Position numbers and translations under genes: made by a program. 64,000 nucleotides of DNA from an uncultured Lachnospiraceae bacterium (lineage in GTDB: Bacteria; Bacillota; Clostridia; Lachnospirales; Lachnospiraceae): assembly GCA_902780385.1 (NCBI GenBank), contig CACZFF010000003.1, forward strand, positions 1 to 64,000. The letters run 5' to 3'. Positions 33,904 through 42,878 of this stretch are shown here, in pieces (the stretch's first letter is position 1; every line of letters begins with the position of its first letter). The notes beneath the pieces were generated by a model. The model was not told the origin of the DNA. It did not search any database and worked only from the letters and a program-made list of their open reading frames with translations.

Positions 33904-34356
33904 CTACTTGATTTTCCGCAGAAGCTTCACAAAAGAGGATTCCTCAATCCCGTCCCCGAATTCACGCCTCAGACAGTGGACCACGAAGTGGTCGCCCTCC
34001 TGAAACAGAGTGATCGTCCCCGGAGTCAGGGTGATGGAATTTGCCAGCAGTACATTCTGCAGCTGCGTGTGAAAACCGGAATGAAATTCAATGATCACCG
34101 GATCAGGCGGATCCGCCCTGTAAACCATGGCGCACATCTTAAATGCGGACACTATAATCTCCCAGATCAGATTCAAAATATACAGCAAAAAAACCGGAAA
34201 ATTCCGAAGTATCCGTCTCTCTATCGAAGTCGAATACCCGGTTACCCGGTTTGCAAAAAAAGTGACTGCACTTGCAATCACCACACCAAAGATCACCAGC
34301 TCAATGGTAACCCTTCCATTCAAAACAATCCAAAGTGCAAACAGAAACACCCACAT
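33904..34356 (-). CDS. mrpE: MrpE/MbhA subunit, first gene of the antiporter operon
   Basis: This 150-residue protein has two or three N-terminal helices (~1-18 'MWVFLFALWIVLNGRVT', ~22-40) and a cytosolic C-terminus with 'LTPGTITLFQEGDHFVVHCL' (~112-131), the conserved MrpE region. The ATG at 34356 has AGGGAGA upstream and gives the usual family start; an earlier in-frame ATG would add 24 poor residues. It opens the operon about 80 bases below a sigma-A-like promoter. Confidence 0.85.
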   Translation of the reverse strand: MWVFLFALWIVLNGRVTIELVIFGVVIASAVTFFANRVTGYSTSIERRILRNFPVFLLYILNLIWEIIVSAFKMCAMVYRADPPDPVIIEFHSGFHTQLQNVLLANSITLTPGTITLFQEGDHFVVHCLRREFGDGIEESSFVKLLRKIK

Positions 34357-34433
34357 GGTCTTCTCCCTATCAGCAGTACCGCGATCGTCCTTTACATCCC
34401 CCGGAACAGGGTACTGTAAAAATTGCATATATC

Positions 34434-34462
34434 ATTTTCCCATGTTGGTGCATCAATGTCAA
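34434..34462 (-). promoter_or_regulatory. Promoter of the antiporter operon
   Basis: On the minus strand a perfect TTGACA (34457-34462) and GAAAAT (34434-34439, 4 of 6 consensus) are 17 bases apart, reading toward mrpE. Confidence 0.5.
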
Positions 34463-34491
34463 GAAATGCATAAAAAAGGCACGCTCCAAAG

Positions 34492-34550
34492 CCTTTTGTA
34501 TGAACTTTTGACCAAAAAACAGCGACCTGTCCACTCATTTCATACAAAGG
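34492..34550. repeat. Inverted repeat between sbcC and mrpE
   Basis: CCTTTTGTATGAA (34492-34504) pairs with TTCATACAAAGG (34539-34550) with one bulged base and a ~34-base loop containing TTTTGACCAAAAAACAG. It may end sbcC transcription but has no clear U-run. Confidence 0.4.
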
Positions 34551-34613
34551 TGAACATGGCCGCCGCCATAACTATCTGTTGCAGTACTCGCCCTGTCGAT
34601 GAAATGTGCTTGT

Positions 34614-37600
34614 TTAATCGTTGATCACAATGCGGGCATGACTTCCACCGTCGCGGGTCTTTTTGACGACAATCTGTCTGTCGATCCGGTTTTTGAGCTC
34701 GCTGACATGGGAGATGATACCGACCAGACGCTCTCCTCCATCGGTGAGGTCTTTCATGGAATTCATGGCCTGATCCAGGGTATCCTGATCCAGGGAGCCG
34801 AAGCCCTCATCCACAAACATGGTCTCCAGGCGGATGCCTCCCGCATGTGACTGGATCTCATCCGACAGACCTATGGCCAGAGAGAGAGAAGCCATAAAGG
34901 ACTCGCCTCCCGACAGGGACTTGACACTGCGGGCAGTACCGCTGTAATGGTCGATGACTTCCAGGTCAAGTCCGGTCTGTCTCATAGCACCTCCCTCAGA
35001 AGCATCACACCTTCGCAGATCATATTGTCCGGAAGACATGACTGAGAACCGGCTGTTGGCTCTTCTGATAATACGGTCAAAGAGCGACATCTGGACATAG
35101 GTCTCCAGTTCCACCTTGGCCTTTCCTCCGGTCTTGCCGGAGGCAGTGTCCGACAGGGCACTGAGATCACGGTGTCTTTCTTCCGCTTCGATCGCCTCTT
35201 TACTGTGTTTTTCAAAATTCTTCAGGGCAATTTCATTGATTTTCAATCTGCCTGCGATCTCAGTGCTGCGGTCGGTATTTTCCTTCTGCCTTCTCTCGAC
35301 CGCCTCCAGGGCATTCACGTCCTCTTCCTTATCGTATACAGGAGCATCGGCAATCTCGGCAGCGGCACGATCGCGCTGTGCGGTTATCTCCAGGATCGTC
35401 TTCTTCACGGCATCCCGTGCATCCCGGGCCTTTTTGATATCCTCAAGGATTTTGCGGCTCTGCTGTGTAAACAGGCGGATGGCCTCCTCGGCTTTTCTGC
35501 GTCCCGGATAATTGAGTTTTTCCTGCAGTCCATTGATATTGCTCTGTAAGTTGATCTGCTTCTGTTTCAGGGCTCCGATCCTGACCTGCAGATCGTTCAC
35601 TTGTTCTGACAGAAGGCGGATACTCTTCTCAATCTCTTCATTATCCTTTTTGAGCAGTTCTTTTCTCTGCTCCTGTTTTTCCAGACTTGAGATCCGGGCA
35701 AGGCAGTCTGCCTGCTCTTTTTGTATGTCTGTTTTTTTGCAGACTACTTTATCCCTGACAGTAGTCCTGAAGGACTCGTCCTTCTCCTGGCCGAAGGAAT
35801 TTTCCTGCCCAAGGGATTTTTCCTGCCCAAGCGAGTTTTCCTGCCCGGGGTACTTTTCCTGTCCCAGGAAAGAAAGTGCGCCTTGTCTGACTTCTCTCCA
35901 TGCGGCTTCTGCAGTCGCCCTGGCAGACATGGCCTGCCCATGCAGCTGTTGGAGCAGACTGTCCATGGCCTCTTTTTCCTTCTCCCGTTCCGGCAGTTCG
36001 GTATCCAGTGTCTTTTTGCGGTCAGCTTTCTGTTTCAGGACAGAAATCTCCTGCTCCAGCCCCTGCTCAGACTCCTGCGCGCGCCGGATCCCGGAATCGA
36101 GAGCATCCGCATCTGCCAGCATAGCTTCTGTAAGAGTCATGTCTTTTCCGGAAAGATCTTCCGCCAGCTTTCGGCATTGCTGTTTCTGGGAATCCGCCTC
36201 CTGGCTCTTGGCTGCCGCCCGGTTCCCGGTCTCAGTATACAAGGCTGTAAGCTTCTCTTCCTCTTTTTCGGCGGCTGCCAGCTCTTTTTCAAATCCGGAC
36301 CTGGCCTTTATGGCATCCTGCGCCGCCTCTTTCCTTGCGGCTGCCGCCTCCGCTTGCAGGCGGTTGATCTGTGCCAGAGCTGCTGTCCGGCCGGATTCGG
36401 GAAGAGCTTCTTTGATCCCCTCCGCAAGCCTGGCGGCAGCCTGGTCAATCTGCTTTTTCAGGGCATTGACCTTTTCCGACTGTGCAGCAAAGCTTTCCTT
36501 TGCCTGCGAATATGCGGTGTAATCCCGGTCGCGGACTTTGGCTGCCTGTTCGACTTCCTCCTGGCTGGGAACGTCTTCCTCCAGTCTGCGGGGCGCGGGA
36601 TGATGAATGGATCCGCAGACAGGGCAGGGCTGATTGGGACGGAGCTGTTGATCGGCAAGGATCCCTGCCTGCCCTGCCAGGAATTTCTGGTAGAGCCGGT
36701 TCCAGGTATCTGAAGATAAAGCCGATCGGCCGGCTGCCTCTTGTCTTGCTTTATCGAGGCCGGAAAGAGACTGGTTTTCTGTCTCGAACTGTTTTTCCTT
36801 TCTCTCCAATTCCTCCAGCGCAGCTGCACGTTCACGGGCACGCGCTATATCATTTTTAGCTGCCTCAAGATCGGCCTCCGCATTTCTGAGATCTGCAATT
36901 TTCTCTTTCAGGAGCAAAATGGACTCCTTCTGCTCCCGAATCTTCTGACCCAGTTTCTCTGCCTTATTCTGAAGACTGCCCGCCTCTTTCTCCAGATCCT
37001 CCTGCCTGTGCAGGGCTGCGCGAAGATTCTGCAGGGCCCGGCGGTGTTCCCCGGCTTCTACGAGGGCATGCCTCTTTTCGGTCAATTGCACTTCGACATC
37101 CGCAAGCTCCGTCAGTTCCTTCCGGAGCAGCTCTGTCTGTGCACTGAACCGATCGATTTCCTTCTTCTTGTTCTGCTCTTCTTTAAGTCTCTCCTCTCTA
37201 TTGAGGTCGCTGTCTTCTGCCTCTTTGATCTTCCCGAGCAGGTCAACCGCCTTTCCAAGACGCTCCTCAATGCTCACCTTCTGCGCACGGGCTCCTACCA
37301 GCTGTTCTCCGACTGTACCAAGACTTTCCAGTTCTTTCTTTTGCTGAATGAGTCTCCCTTCAAGACTCTCTTTCCCTGCTTTCTTTTCACCCAGAGTCTT
37401 CTCCGCGCTCTCCTCTTCCCCGGCTGCTGTCTGAAGAGCTTTCTTTTCAGCTTCGAGGCGGTCATAATCGGTAAGGTGGCTTTCTTCTATGGCTGCCAGA
37501 TTCAGAAGGCGCTGTGATTCGGGTTCCTTCTTCTCCGCATCCTGCAGGGCTTCTTCGCAGGCAGTCAGTTTCTCATTTTCCTCCTCTATGGATTGAGACA

Positions 37601-38474
37601 GCCTCTTCACCTCCGCCTTTTTTTCCTCGATCTGTTCCGCATCCTTGATCCTGGCGTTCAGCCTGTCGCGCTCTGCGGTCAGAAGCTCTTTCTCTTTTTC
37701 TGCCTCTTCTGAAGCCTGGCGGTCTGTCTCGATCAACTGTCTCATGAGGATCTGTGTCTCTTCCGTCGTCTTCCTCTCCTGCAGGACCTCCTCCCTCCAG
37801 ATGGCCTCGATCTCACTGTCACAGGAAGGATCGACATTTTCGATATCGGACAGGCACTTCTGGCGAAGGTTGTTATGTCTCTTACCGGCTTCTCTCTCCG
37901 CCTCCTTGAGGCGCTCTTCCAGTTTCTGATAGTTTCCGGTATGAAAAATCTTGCTGAGTATGTTTTTTCGATCTTTGGTCTCGGCAAGAAGGAGCTTGAG
38001 GAAATCTCCCTGGGCGATCATGGAGATCCGGGCAAACTGGTCCTTGTCGATCCCCAGCAGATCTTCGATGCTCTTTGTCACCTCCCGCTCTTTGGTCCTC
38101 ACATCGCCGTCAGGATAGACAAGCTCGGCCCGGGCAGGTTCTTTTGTCAACCTGCTCTCGCCCCTTTTGGACGGACGCCAGTACTCGGGATTGCGCCTGA
38201 CTCTGTAGTTTTTGCCATTGCAGATAAACTCGAGCAGGACATAGGTCTCGGTCTCCGGCAGGGCATACTGGGAACGCAGCATGGATTTTTCCCTGTTTTC
38301 ACCGCTGGCAACGCCGTACAGGGCAAATCGGATGCCGTCAAAAATCGTCGTTTTCCCTGCCCCGGTATCTCCGGTGATCAGATATAGTCCCTCTGTGCCG
38401 AGTTTATCAAAATCTATAACTTCTCTGCCCGCATAGGGTCCGAAAGCGGACATCTCCAATCGAACTGGTCTCAT
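34614..38474 (-). CDS. sbcC: SbcC-type DNA double-strand-break repair ATPase
   Basis: This 1286-residue SMC-like ATPase partners SbcD to trim DNA ends and hairpins. Walker A is 'GDTGAGKTTIFDGI' (~35-48), the zinc hook is 'QPCPVCG' (~614-620), the ABC signature is 'KSLSGGESFMASLSLA' and Walker B is 'LETMFVDEGFG' near 1220. The arms between are long coiled coils. It is longer than typical SbcC (~1050), partly because of a hexapeptide tandem repeat at ~870-900 (xxGQEK/N units) in the second arm. The ATG follows GGGAGTATTACAGA. sbcD lies 118 bases upstream. Confidence 0.93.
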   Translation of the reverse strand: MRPVRLEMSAFGPYAGREVIDFDKLGTEGLYLITGDTGAGKTTIFDGIRFALYGVASGENREKSMLRSQYALPETETYVLLEFICNGKNYRVRRNPEYWRPSKRGESRLTKEPARAELVYPDGDVRTKEREVTKSIEDLLGIDKDQFARISMIAQGDFLKLLLAETKDRKNILSKIFHTGNYQKLEERLKEAEREAGKRHNNLRQKCLSDIENVDPSCDSEIEAIWREEVLQERKTTEETQILMRQLIETDRQASEEAEKEKELLTAERDRLNARIKDAEQIEEKKAEVKRLSQSIEEENEKLTACEEALQDAEKKEPESQRLLNLAAIEESHLTDYDRLEAEKKALQTAAGEEESAEKTLGEKKAGKESLEGRLIQQKKELESLGTVGEQLVGARAQKVSIEERLGKAVDLLGKIKEAEDSDLNREERLKEEQNKKKEIDRFSAQTELLRKELTELADVEVQLTEKRHALVEAGEHRRALQNLRAALHRQEDLEKEAGSLQNKAEKLGQKIREQKESILLLKEKIADLRNAEADLEAAKNDIARARERAAALEELERKEKQFETENQSLSGLDKARQEAAGRSALSSDTWNRLYQKFLAGQAGILADQQLRPNQPCPVCGSIHHPAPRRLEEDVPSQEEVEQAAKVRDRDYTAYSQAKESFAAQSEKVNALKKQIDQAAARLAEGIKEALPESGRTAALAQINRLQAEAAAARKEAAQDAIKARSGFEKELAAAEKEEEKLTALYTETGNRAAAKSQEADSQKQQCRKLAEDLSGKDMTLTEAMLADADALDSGIRRAQESEQGLEQEISVLKQKADRKKTLDTELPEREKEKEAMDSLLQQLHGQAMSARATAEAAWREVRQGALSFLGQEKYPGQENSLGQEKSLGQENSFGQEKDESFRTTVRDKVVCKKTDIQKEQADCLARISSLEKQEQRKELLKKDNEEIEKSIRLLSEQVNDLQVRIGALKQKQINLQSNINGLQEKLNYPGRRKAEEAIRLFTQQSRKILEDIKKARDARDAVKKTILEITAQRDRAAAEIADAPVYDKEEDVNALEAVERRQKENTDRSTEIAGRLKINEIALKNFEKHSKEAIEAEERHRDLSALSDTASGKTGGKAKVELETYVQMSLFDRIIRRANSRFSVMSSGQYDLRRCDASEGGAMRQTGLDLEVIDHYSGTARSVKSLSGGESFMASLSLAIGLSDEIQSHAGGIRLETMFVDEGFGSLDQDTLDQAMNSMKDLTDGGERLVGIISHVSELKNRIDRQIVVKKTRDGGSHARIVIND
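35772..35861. repeat. 18-bp tandem repeat inside sbcC
   Basis: About five 18-bp units ending TTTCCTG on the plus strand (for example 35808-35825 and 35826-35843, which differ at three positions) encode LGQEKS-like hexapeptides in the second coiled-coil arm of SbcC. The reading frame is preserved. Confidence 0.85.
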
Positions 38475-38506
38475 TCTGTAATACTCCCCTGTCTTTTATA
38501 AGCCTT

Positions 38507-38604
38507 CAGAAGACTGTCTCTTTTCTGCTTCCCGAAAGGCCGTCATGTTCTGCTTCCCGAAGACTGCCGCTGATCTGCTCCCCGGAAGGCCGTCACTGAT
38601 CTGC
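38507..38604. repeat. 25-26-bp tandem repeat between sbcD and sbcC
   Basis: Four degenerate units (38507-38528 partial, 38529-38553, 38554-38578, 38579-38604) alternate 'GAAAGGCCGTCA' and 'GAAGACTGCC' types. The last unit overlaps the sbcD stop. It has no ORF of its own. Confidence 0.7.
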
Positions 38605-39741
38605 CCCCCAGATCTCCTCAATGAGCCGGGCCGCAGTCTGTGTCTGAAAATCATTCATGGCTGTACCGTTCTGCTTGAGGAAGAGCTCCTGCAGGACTTC
38701 GATCGGTTCCTTTTCGAGAGCTTCCTCCCCGGCATCGATATCCGACTGCGTCCGGGTCCGGGTATTGTCATATTCGAGATCCATGAGATTTTTGTAAAAA
38801 TATTTGCGCAGTCTGGCCAGTGCCTGATCGACATCCTGCTCGTCGGTCAGGATGATCCTGTAATAGTCCTCCGCCGAGAGGGGAGCCGTAAATCCGGGAG
38901 ACATGACCTCGCCGAATGTGCCGCGCAGGGTTTTAAAATCGCGGGCGGGGACAAGCGGTAGCTGCCTGTATTCCACCTGCCCTTTTTCTTTGATCTCCAC
39001 GAGGGTCACGCTCTTTTTGTGCTTTTCCTCCGAGAAGGAATATTTGAGGGGTGAACCGGCGTAGCGCACAGTGTCCCTTCCGATCCGCTGGGGTCCGTGC
39101 AGGTGGCCGAGCGCCACATAGTCAAAGGCGTCAAAGACGGAATAATCCACGTTGTCGAGGCCGCCGATATGCTTCTGCTCCGAGTCGCACTCCTCGGGTC
39201 TGACACCGGAAGCAGTGACATACTGGTGGGCGACGGCAATATTCCTGGCTGCGGGATCGACATGTGCATTCCGGATCAGGATCTCCATGGCCTGCGTCCA
39301 GTCCGTGACCTTTTCCTCCGGATATGCCTCCCGCACTACAGAAGGATGAATGTAAGGAATCAGATAGATATAGAGGGGACCGTACTGGTCATCCAGGCGG
39401 ATGGGGCCGCAGCCGCTGATCCGGGGGGAAATATGGATGCCGCTCTGCTCCATGACACGGCCGCCATAGGAGATACGCTCGGCAGAATCGTGATTTCCGC
39501 TGATGATAAAGACCTGCAGTTTTCTTTTGACAAGCTCGACCAGGAAATCATCCATCAGATTCACCGCTTCCACGGAAGGGATCGATTTGTCATAGACATC
39601 CCCCGCGATCACGACCGCGTCGGGATGCTCTGTATCCGCAAGTTCCAGGATCTGATCCAGGATGATTTTCTGATCCTCGATCATGGGAAAACCGTTGACA
39701 CGTTTTCCGAGATGGAGATCCGCAAGATGGAAAAATTTCAT
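38593..39741 (-). CDS. sbcD: SbcD-type exonuclease subunit
   Basis: This 382-residue Mn2+-dependent nuclease partners SbcC. The calcineurin-like phosphodiesterase motifs are present: 'HLADLHLGK' (5-13), 'VIAGDVYD' (~44-51), 'ISGNHD' (~79-84), 'AVAHQY' and 'ALGHLHGPQ' (~208-216). A C-terminal capping domain follows. The length is usual for SbcD. It is the promoter-proximal gene of the pair. Confidence 0.93.
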   Translation of the reverse strand: MKFFHLADLHLGKRVNGFPMIEDQKIILDQILELADTEHPDAVVIAGDVYDKSIPSVEAVNLMDDFLVELVKRKLQVFIISGNHDSAERISYGGRVMEQSGIHISPRISGCGPIRLDDQYGPLYIYLIPYIHPSVVREAYPEEKVTDWTQAMEILIRNAHVDPAARNIAVAHQYVTASGVRPEECDSEQKHIGGLDNVDYSVFDAFDYVALGHLHGPQRIGRDTVRYAGSPLKYSFSEEKHKKSVTLVEIKEKGQVEYRQLPLVPARDFKTLRGTFGEVMSPGFTAPLSAEDYYRIILTDEQDVDQALARLRKYFYKNLMDLEYDNTRTRTQSDIDAGEEALEKEPIEVLQELFLKQNGTAMNDFQTQTAARLIEEIWGADQ

Positions 39742-39913
39742 AGATGCTCCTTCATTACCAGGTCATATGCCGGCTGTCCACACCCTCCCGGATGTGCGGC
39801 ATCAGTGACCGGGCTTTTTATAGATATAGTGATACCCGGAGCCGGCCTCTGTTGCAAAAGCCGGTTCCGGGCTGCTGTTCATTTTTTATATCAAATAACT
39901 TTATATCAAATAC

Positions 39914-40777
39914 TCAGAGAAATGTAATGTCTGCCTCTTTGCAGATCATGATGCGCTCAAGTTCAAGGAAATCTTCCTCGTGGCGGAAATAGGTGTTGCC
40001 GATCTCCCACAGGAAAAAGCCGCCCATATTTCCCAATACAGTCCAGATCACGCTGTTGCCGATGGCTTCGTTATAGCGGCTCCAGAGAAACATAATGCTC
40101 ATGCTGATACAGAACAAAACCATGGAGCGTTTGGTCCTCTGGCGCAGGACCCTGAGCTGGCGCCGCTCTTCATCTCTGAAATGCTCCTGGAAAGCCTCGA
40201 TCGCTGTCTCCCGAACAGGTTTTGAGATATGGCTTCCGCAATATACATATAACTCGAGCGGAGCCATTTCCTTCATGGCGCCGACAAAGTGATCCACTGC
40301 CTCGGCAATATCCGAATTGATCTCCAGATGAGGACCAACGACCAGTGGATTAAAGAGCTGTCCTGACTCGGAGACCCGAATATCCAGAATCTGCGAATCA
40401 CGCGTTTTCAGGACCACCCAGTCATTCTCCTGCCGATAGCATTGATTTAAGGAGAGCGTGGAGAAGATGATGGTCATCAGACCGAGGTTGACCAGTGTAT
40501 CGTATCTGCCCTCCGAATGCATATACATGAGAAAAATATAGATCAGAATGATAACATAAGCGGCTGCGACGGCGTCTCTGAGTTTTAATGTTTTCTTTAC
40601 GACCAGGAACAGTACAGCGCTCATGGGAAGGATACCGATGATCCAGAAAAACATCAGTACCGGGCCGCCGATCATCGGCTGTGCCTGCTGCTGGGCGAAT
40701 AATCGAAACAATCTGACCACCCCGACCACCAGGTTAAAAACGGCCAGAATCAATAAATTTTGGCTATAGTATTCCAT
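39914..40777 (-). CDS. Polytopic membrane protein of unknown function
   Basis: This 287-residue protein has about six membrane helices: four in the first ~115 residues, then a cytosolic domain (~115-210, 'QENDWVVLKTRDSQILDIRV'), then two more helices (~215-265) and a short tail. I do not recognise the family. GGAGG precedes the ATG. It is isolated between sbcD and hydA; the 172 bases before sbcD contain an imperfect hairpin (39835-39871) without a clear U-run on this strand. Confidence 0.75.
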   Translation of the reverse strand: MEYYSQNLLILAVFNLVVGVVRLFRLFAQQQAQPMIGGPVLMFFWIIGILPMSAVLFLVVKKTLKLRDAVAAAYVIILIYIFLMYMHSEGRYDTLVNLGLMTIIFSTLSLNQCYRQENDWVVLKTRDSQILDIRVSESGQLFNPLVVGPHLEINSDIAEAVDHFVGAMKEMAPLELYVYCGSHISKPVRETAIEAFQEHFRDEERRQLRVLRQRTKRSMVLFCISMSIMFLWSRYNEAIGNSVIWTVLGNMGGFFLWEIGNTYFRHEEDFLELERIMICKEADITFL

Positions 40778-41027
40778 ATCAATCCTCCGGCAGTTCTAAA
40801 GTAACTACGCAGAATGCATTTTATTACCGGCTGCGAGCCCATCGGGCGCAGCTGTCTTTATAGTAACTTCATTTTCATTGCGAAGCAGAACAAGACTATC
40901 TTACCACAGTTCCGGGCTGTTCTGCATATTTTTTATCTGCCGGTCAGGATAAAGAAATCATTAAATGTACACGCCCCCTCCAATGGTGCTGGCAAAGTTT
41001 CGCATTGTCAAAACATCGCAGAGAAAA

Positions 41028-41070
41028 TCCCCCGGAAAAACAGGCAGATGTCTGCTGCTTTTCCGGGGGA
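41028..41070 (-). terminator. Terminator of the hydCBA operon
   Basis: TCCCCCGGAAAA (41028-41039) pairs perfectly with TTTTCCGGGGGA (41059-41070). The minus strand continues ATTTTCTC. It lies about 40 bases after the hydA stop. The remainder of 40778-41111 holds nothing else I can identify. Confidence 0.7.
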
Positions 41071-41111
41071 TAAAATATCATGAGATCAGTCTGTTTTCCT
41101 CTCTGAAGAGA

Positions 41112-42863
41112 TTACAGGACCGGTCTGGGTGTATAAGTGGTGTGAAGGAGGCTGTGGGCCTTGGCCTTACCGGGAGCCTCGAGGTACTCGTCGTAGAGCA
41201 TAGAGATAATGGGGCTGTCGTGTGAGCAACGCAGGTCATTGTCTTTGTCCGAATCATAGAGGACTGCGGAGCGCAGGCTCTTGAGGTCCACATAGTTGCG
41301 GACAGAGTCGCTCTGGACAGGCTGGCCGCCGCCGTTGATGCAGCCGCCGGGACATGCCATGATCTCCACGAAGAGATAATTCTTCTCTCCGCTCTCGATC
41401 ATCTGGATGACCTTGCGGGCATTGCCCAGGCCGCTGGCGACACAGACGTCGACTTCCGCGCCGGCGATGCGGTAGGTAGCTTCCTTGATGCCCTGTGTTC
41501 CGCGGACATCCATGAAGTCGATCTTCTCATTGGTGCCGTCGAGGATGTTGGCAGCGGTACGAAGTGCCGCCTCCATGACACCGCCGGTAGCGCCGAAGAT
41601 CTTACCTGCGCCGGAAGCGATTCCGAAGGGATCGTCAAACTCTTCACCCTTGAGATCTTTGAACACAATACCTGCGCCCTTGATCATACGGGAGAGTTCT
41701 CTGGTGGTGATGGCTACATCGACATCCGGGATTCCCTGGTTGGCCAGCTCGGGTCTGGTGACCTCGAATTTCTTGGCTGTGCAGGGGATCACGCTGACCA
41801 CGTACATATCCTTGGGATCGATGTGGTTCTTCTGAGCGTAGTAGCTCTTGAGGAGAGCGCCGAACATGCCCTGCGGGGATTTGCAGGTGGACAGGTGCGG
41901 CAGCATGGTCGGATAATTGTGCTCCATGAACTTGATCCAGCCGGGGCAGCAGGATGTAAACATGGGAAGCGGCGGCTTGTCAAGTTTCTTGGAGGTGATG
42001 CGGCTGATGAGCTCGTTGGCCTCCTCCAGGATGGTGAGGTCGGCAGTGACGTTCATGTTGAAGACCTTGACGTCGCCCAGCATACGGATAGCCTGGACCA
42101 TCTGGGCCTCCACATGGGTTCCGGGAGGCATGTCGAAGCACTCGCCCAGGGTCGCTGCGATGGAAGGAGCCGTGAAGAATACGACGTGCTTCTTGGGATC
42201 AGCGATGGCATCCCATACATCGTCGATATTGCTCTTCTCATACAGAGCGCCGACAGGACATGCGACGATACACTGGCCGCAGCCGACGCAGGAGGTGGTA
42301 TCAAGTCCGGCATCGAAGGGAGAACCTACACGGACATCATAGCCGCGGCGGATCTGGCCGATGGCGCCGACTGTCTGCACATTGTTGCAGGCGGAGACGC
42401 AGCGCAGGCACTGGATACATTTGTTGTTGTCACGGACCACGTAAGGTGTCGAATCATCGATCTCATACGCGGGTTCCTCGCCCTTGAAGTGATCTTCATC
42501 AATGGCGTAGTCATAAGCCAGCTTCTGCAGTTCGCAGTGGTTGCCGCGCACGCAGGAGAGACATTTTTTGCGGTGCGTGGAGAGGATCAGTTCGATCGTG
42601 GTCTTTCTGGAAGCACGGACTGCTGCGGTATTGGTGAGAACTTCCATTCCCTCTTCTACCGGGTAGGTACATGCGGCAGTCAGACCCCTGCGGCCCTTGA
42701 TCTCGACGACGCAGACACGGCATGCGCCGATGCAGTTGATATCCTTGAGATAGCAAAGAGAAGGAATCTCGATTTTTGCCAGCTTGGCCGCCTGCAGGAT
42801 GCTTGTGCCCTCCGGAACAGTGACCGGGATATCATTGATTTTTAAATTAATCATTTTTTTCAC
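41112..42863 (-). CDS. hydA: [FeFe]-hydrogenase catalytic subunit HydA
   Basis: This 583-residue H2-forming or H2-consuming subunit has an N-terminal [2Fe-2S] domain ('C..C' set in 'SLCYLKDINCIGACRVC', ~33-49), a His-Cys cluster ('HRKKCLSCVRGNHC', ~94), two [4Fe-4S] clusters ('CIQCLRCVSAC', 'CVGCGQCIVACPVG') and the H-cluster motifs 'TSCCPGW' (L1), 'IPCTAKKFE' (L2) and 'MACPGGCINGGGQ' (L3). All H-cluster cysteines are present. The start is GTG with GGAGGG at 8 bases. Together with HydB and HydC upstream it forms the trimer that couples H2 to NADH, usually also to ferredoxin (electron bifurcation). Confidence 0.94.
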   Translation of the reverse strand: MKKMINLKINDIPVTVPEGTSILQAAKLAKIEIPSLCYLKDINCIGACRVCVVEIKGRRGLTAACTYPVEEGMEVLTNTAAVRASRKTTIELILSTHRKKCLSCVRGNHCELQKLAYDYAIDEDHFKGEEPAYEIDDSTPYVVRDNNKCIQCLRCVSACNNVQTVGAIGQIRRGYDVRVGSPFDAGLDTTSCVGCGQCIVACPVGALYEKSNIDDVWDAIADPKKHVVFFTAPSIAATLGECFDMPPGTHVEAQMVQAIRMLGDVKVFNMNVTADLTILEEANELISRITSKKLDKPPLPMFTSCCPGWIKFMEHNYPTMLPHLSTCKSPQGMFGALLKSYYAQKNHIDPKDMYVVSVIPCTAKKFEVTRPELANQGIPDVDVAITTRELSRMIKGAGIVFKDLKGEEFDDPFGIASGAGKIFGATGGVMEAALRTAANILDGTNEKIDFMDVRGTQGIKEATYRIAGAEVDVCVASGLGNARKVIQMIESGEKNYLFVEIMACPGGCINGGGQPVQSDSVRNYVDLKSLRSAVLYDSDKDNDLRCSHDSPIISMLYDEYLEAPGKAKAHSLLHTTYTPRPVL

Positions 42864-42878
42864 GTTATTTATCCCTCC

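Noticed and set aside
39835-39871. Terminator for the membrane protein gene at 39914
   Set aside because: The stem is followed by a T-run only on the plus strand, where no gene ends.
41823-42845. A 340-codon plus-strand frame
   Set aside because: It is antisense to hydA, whose cluster motifs are all intact; there is no ribosome site.
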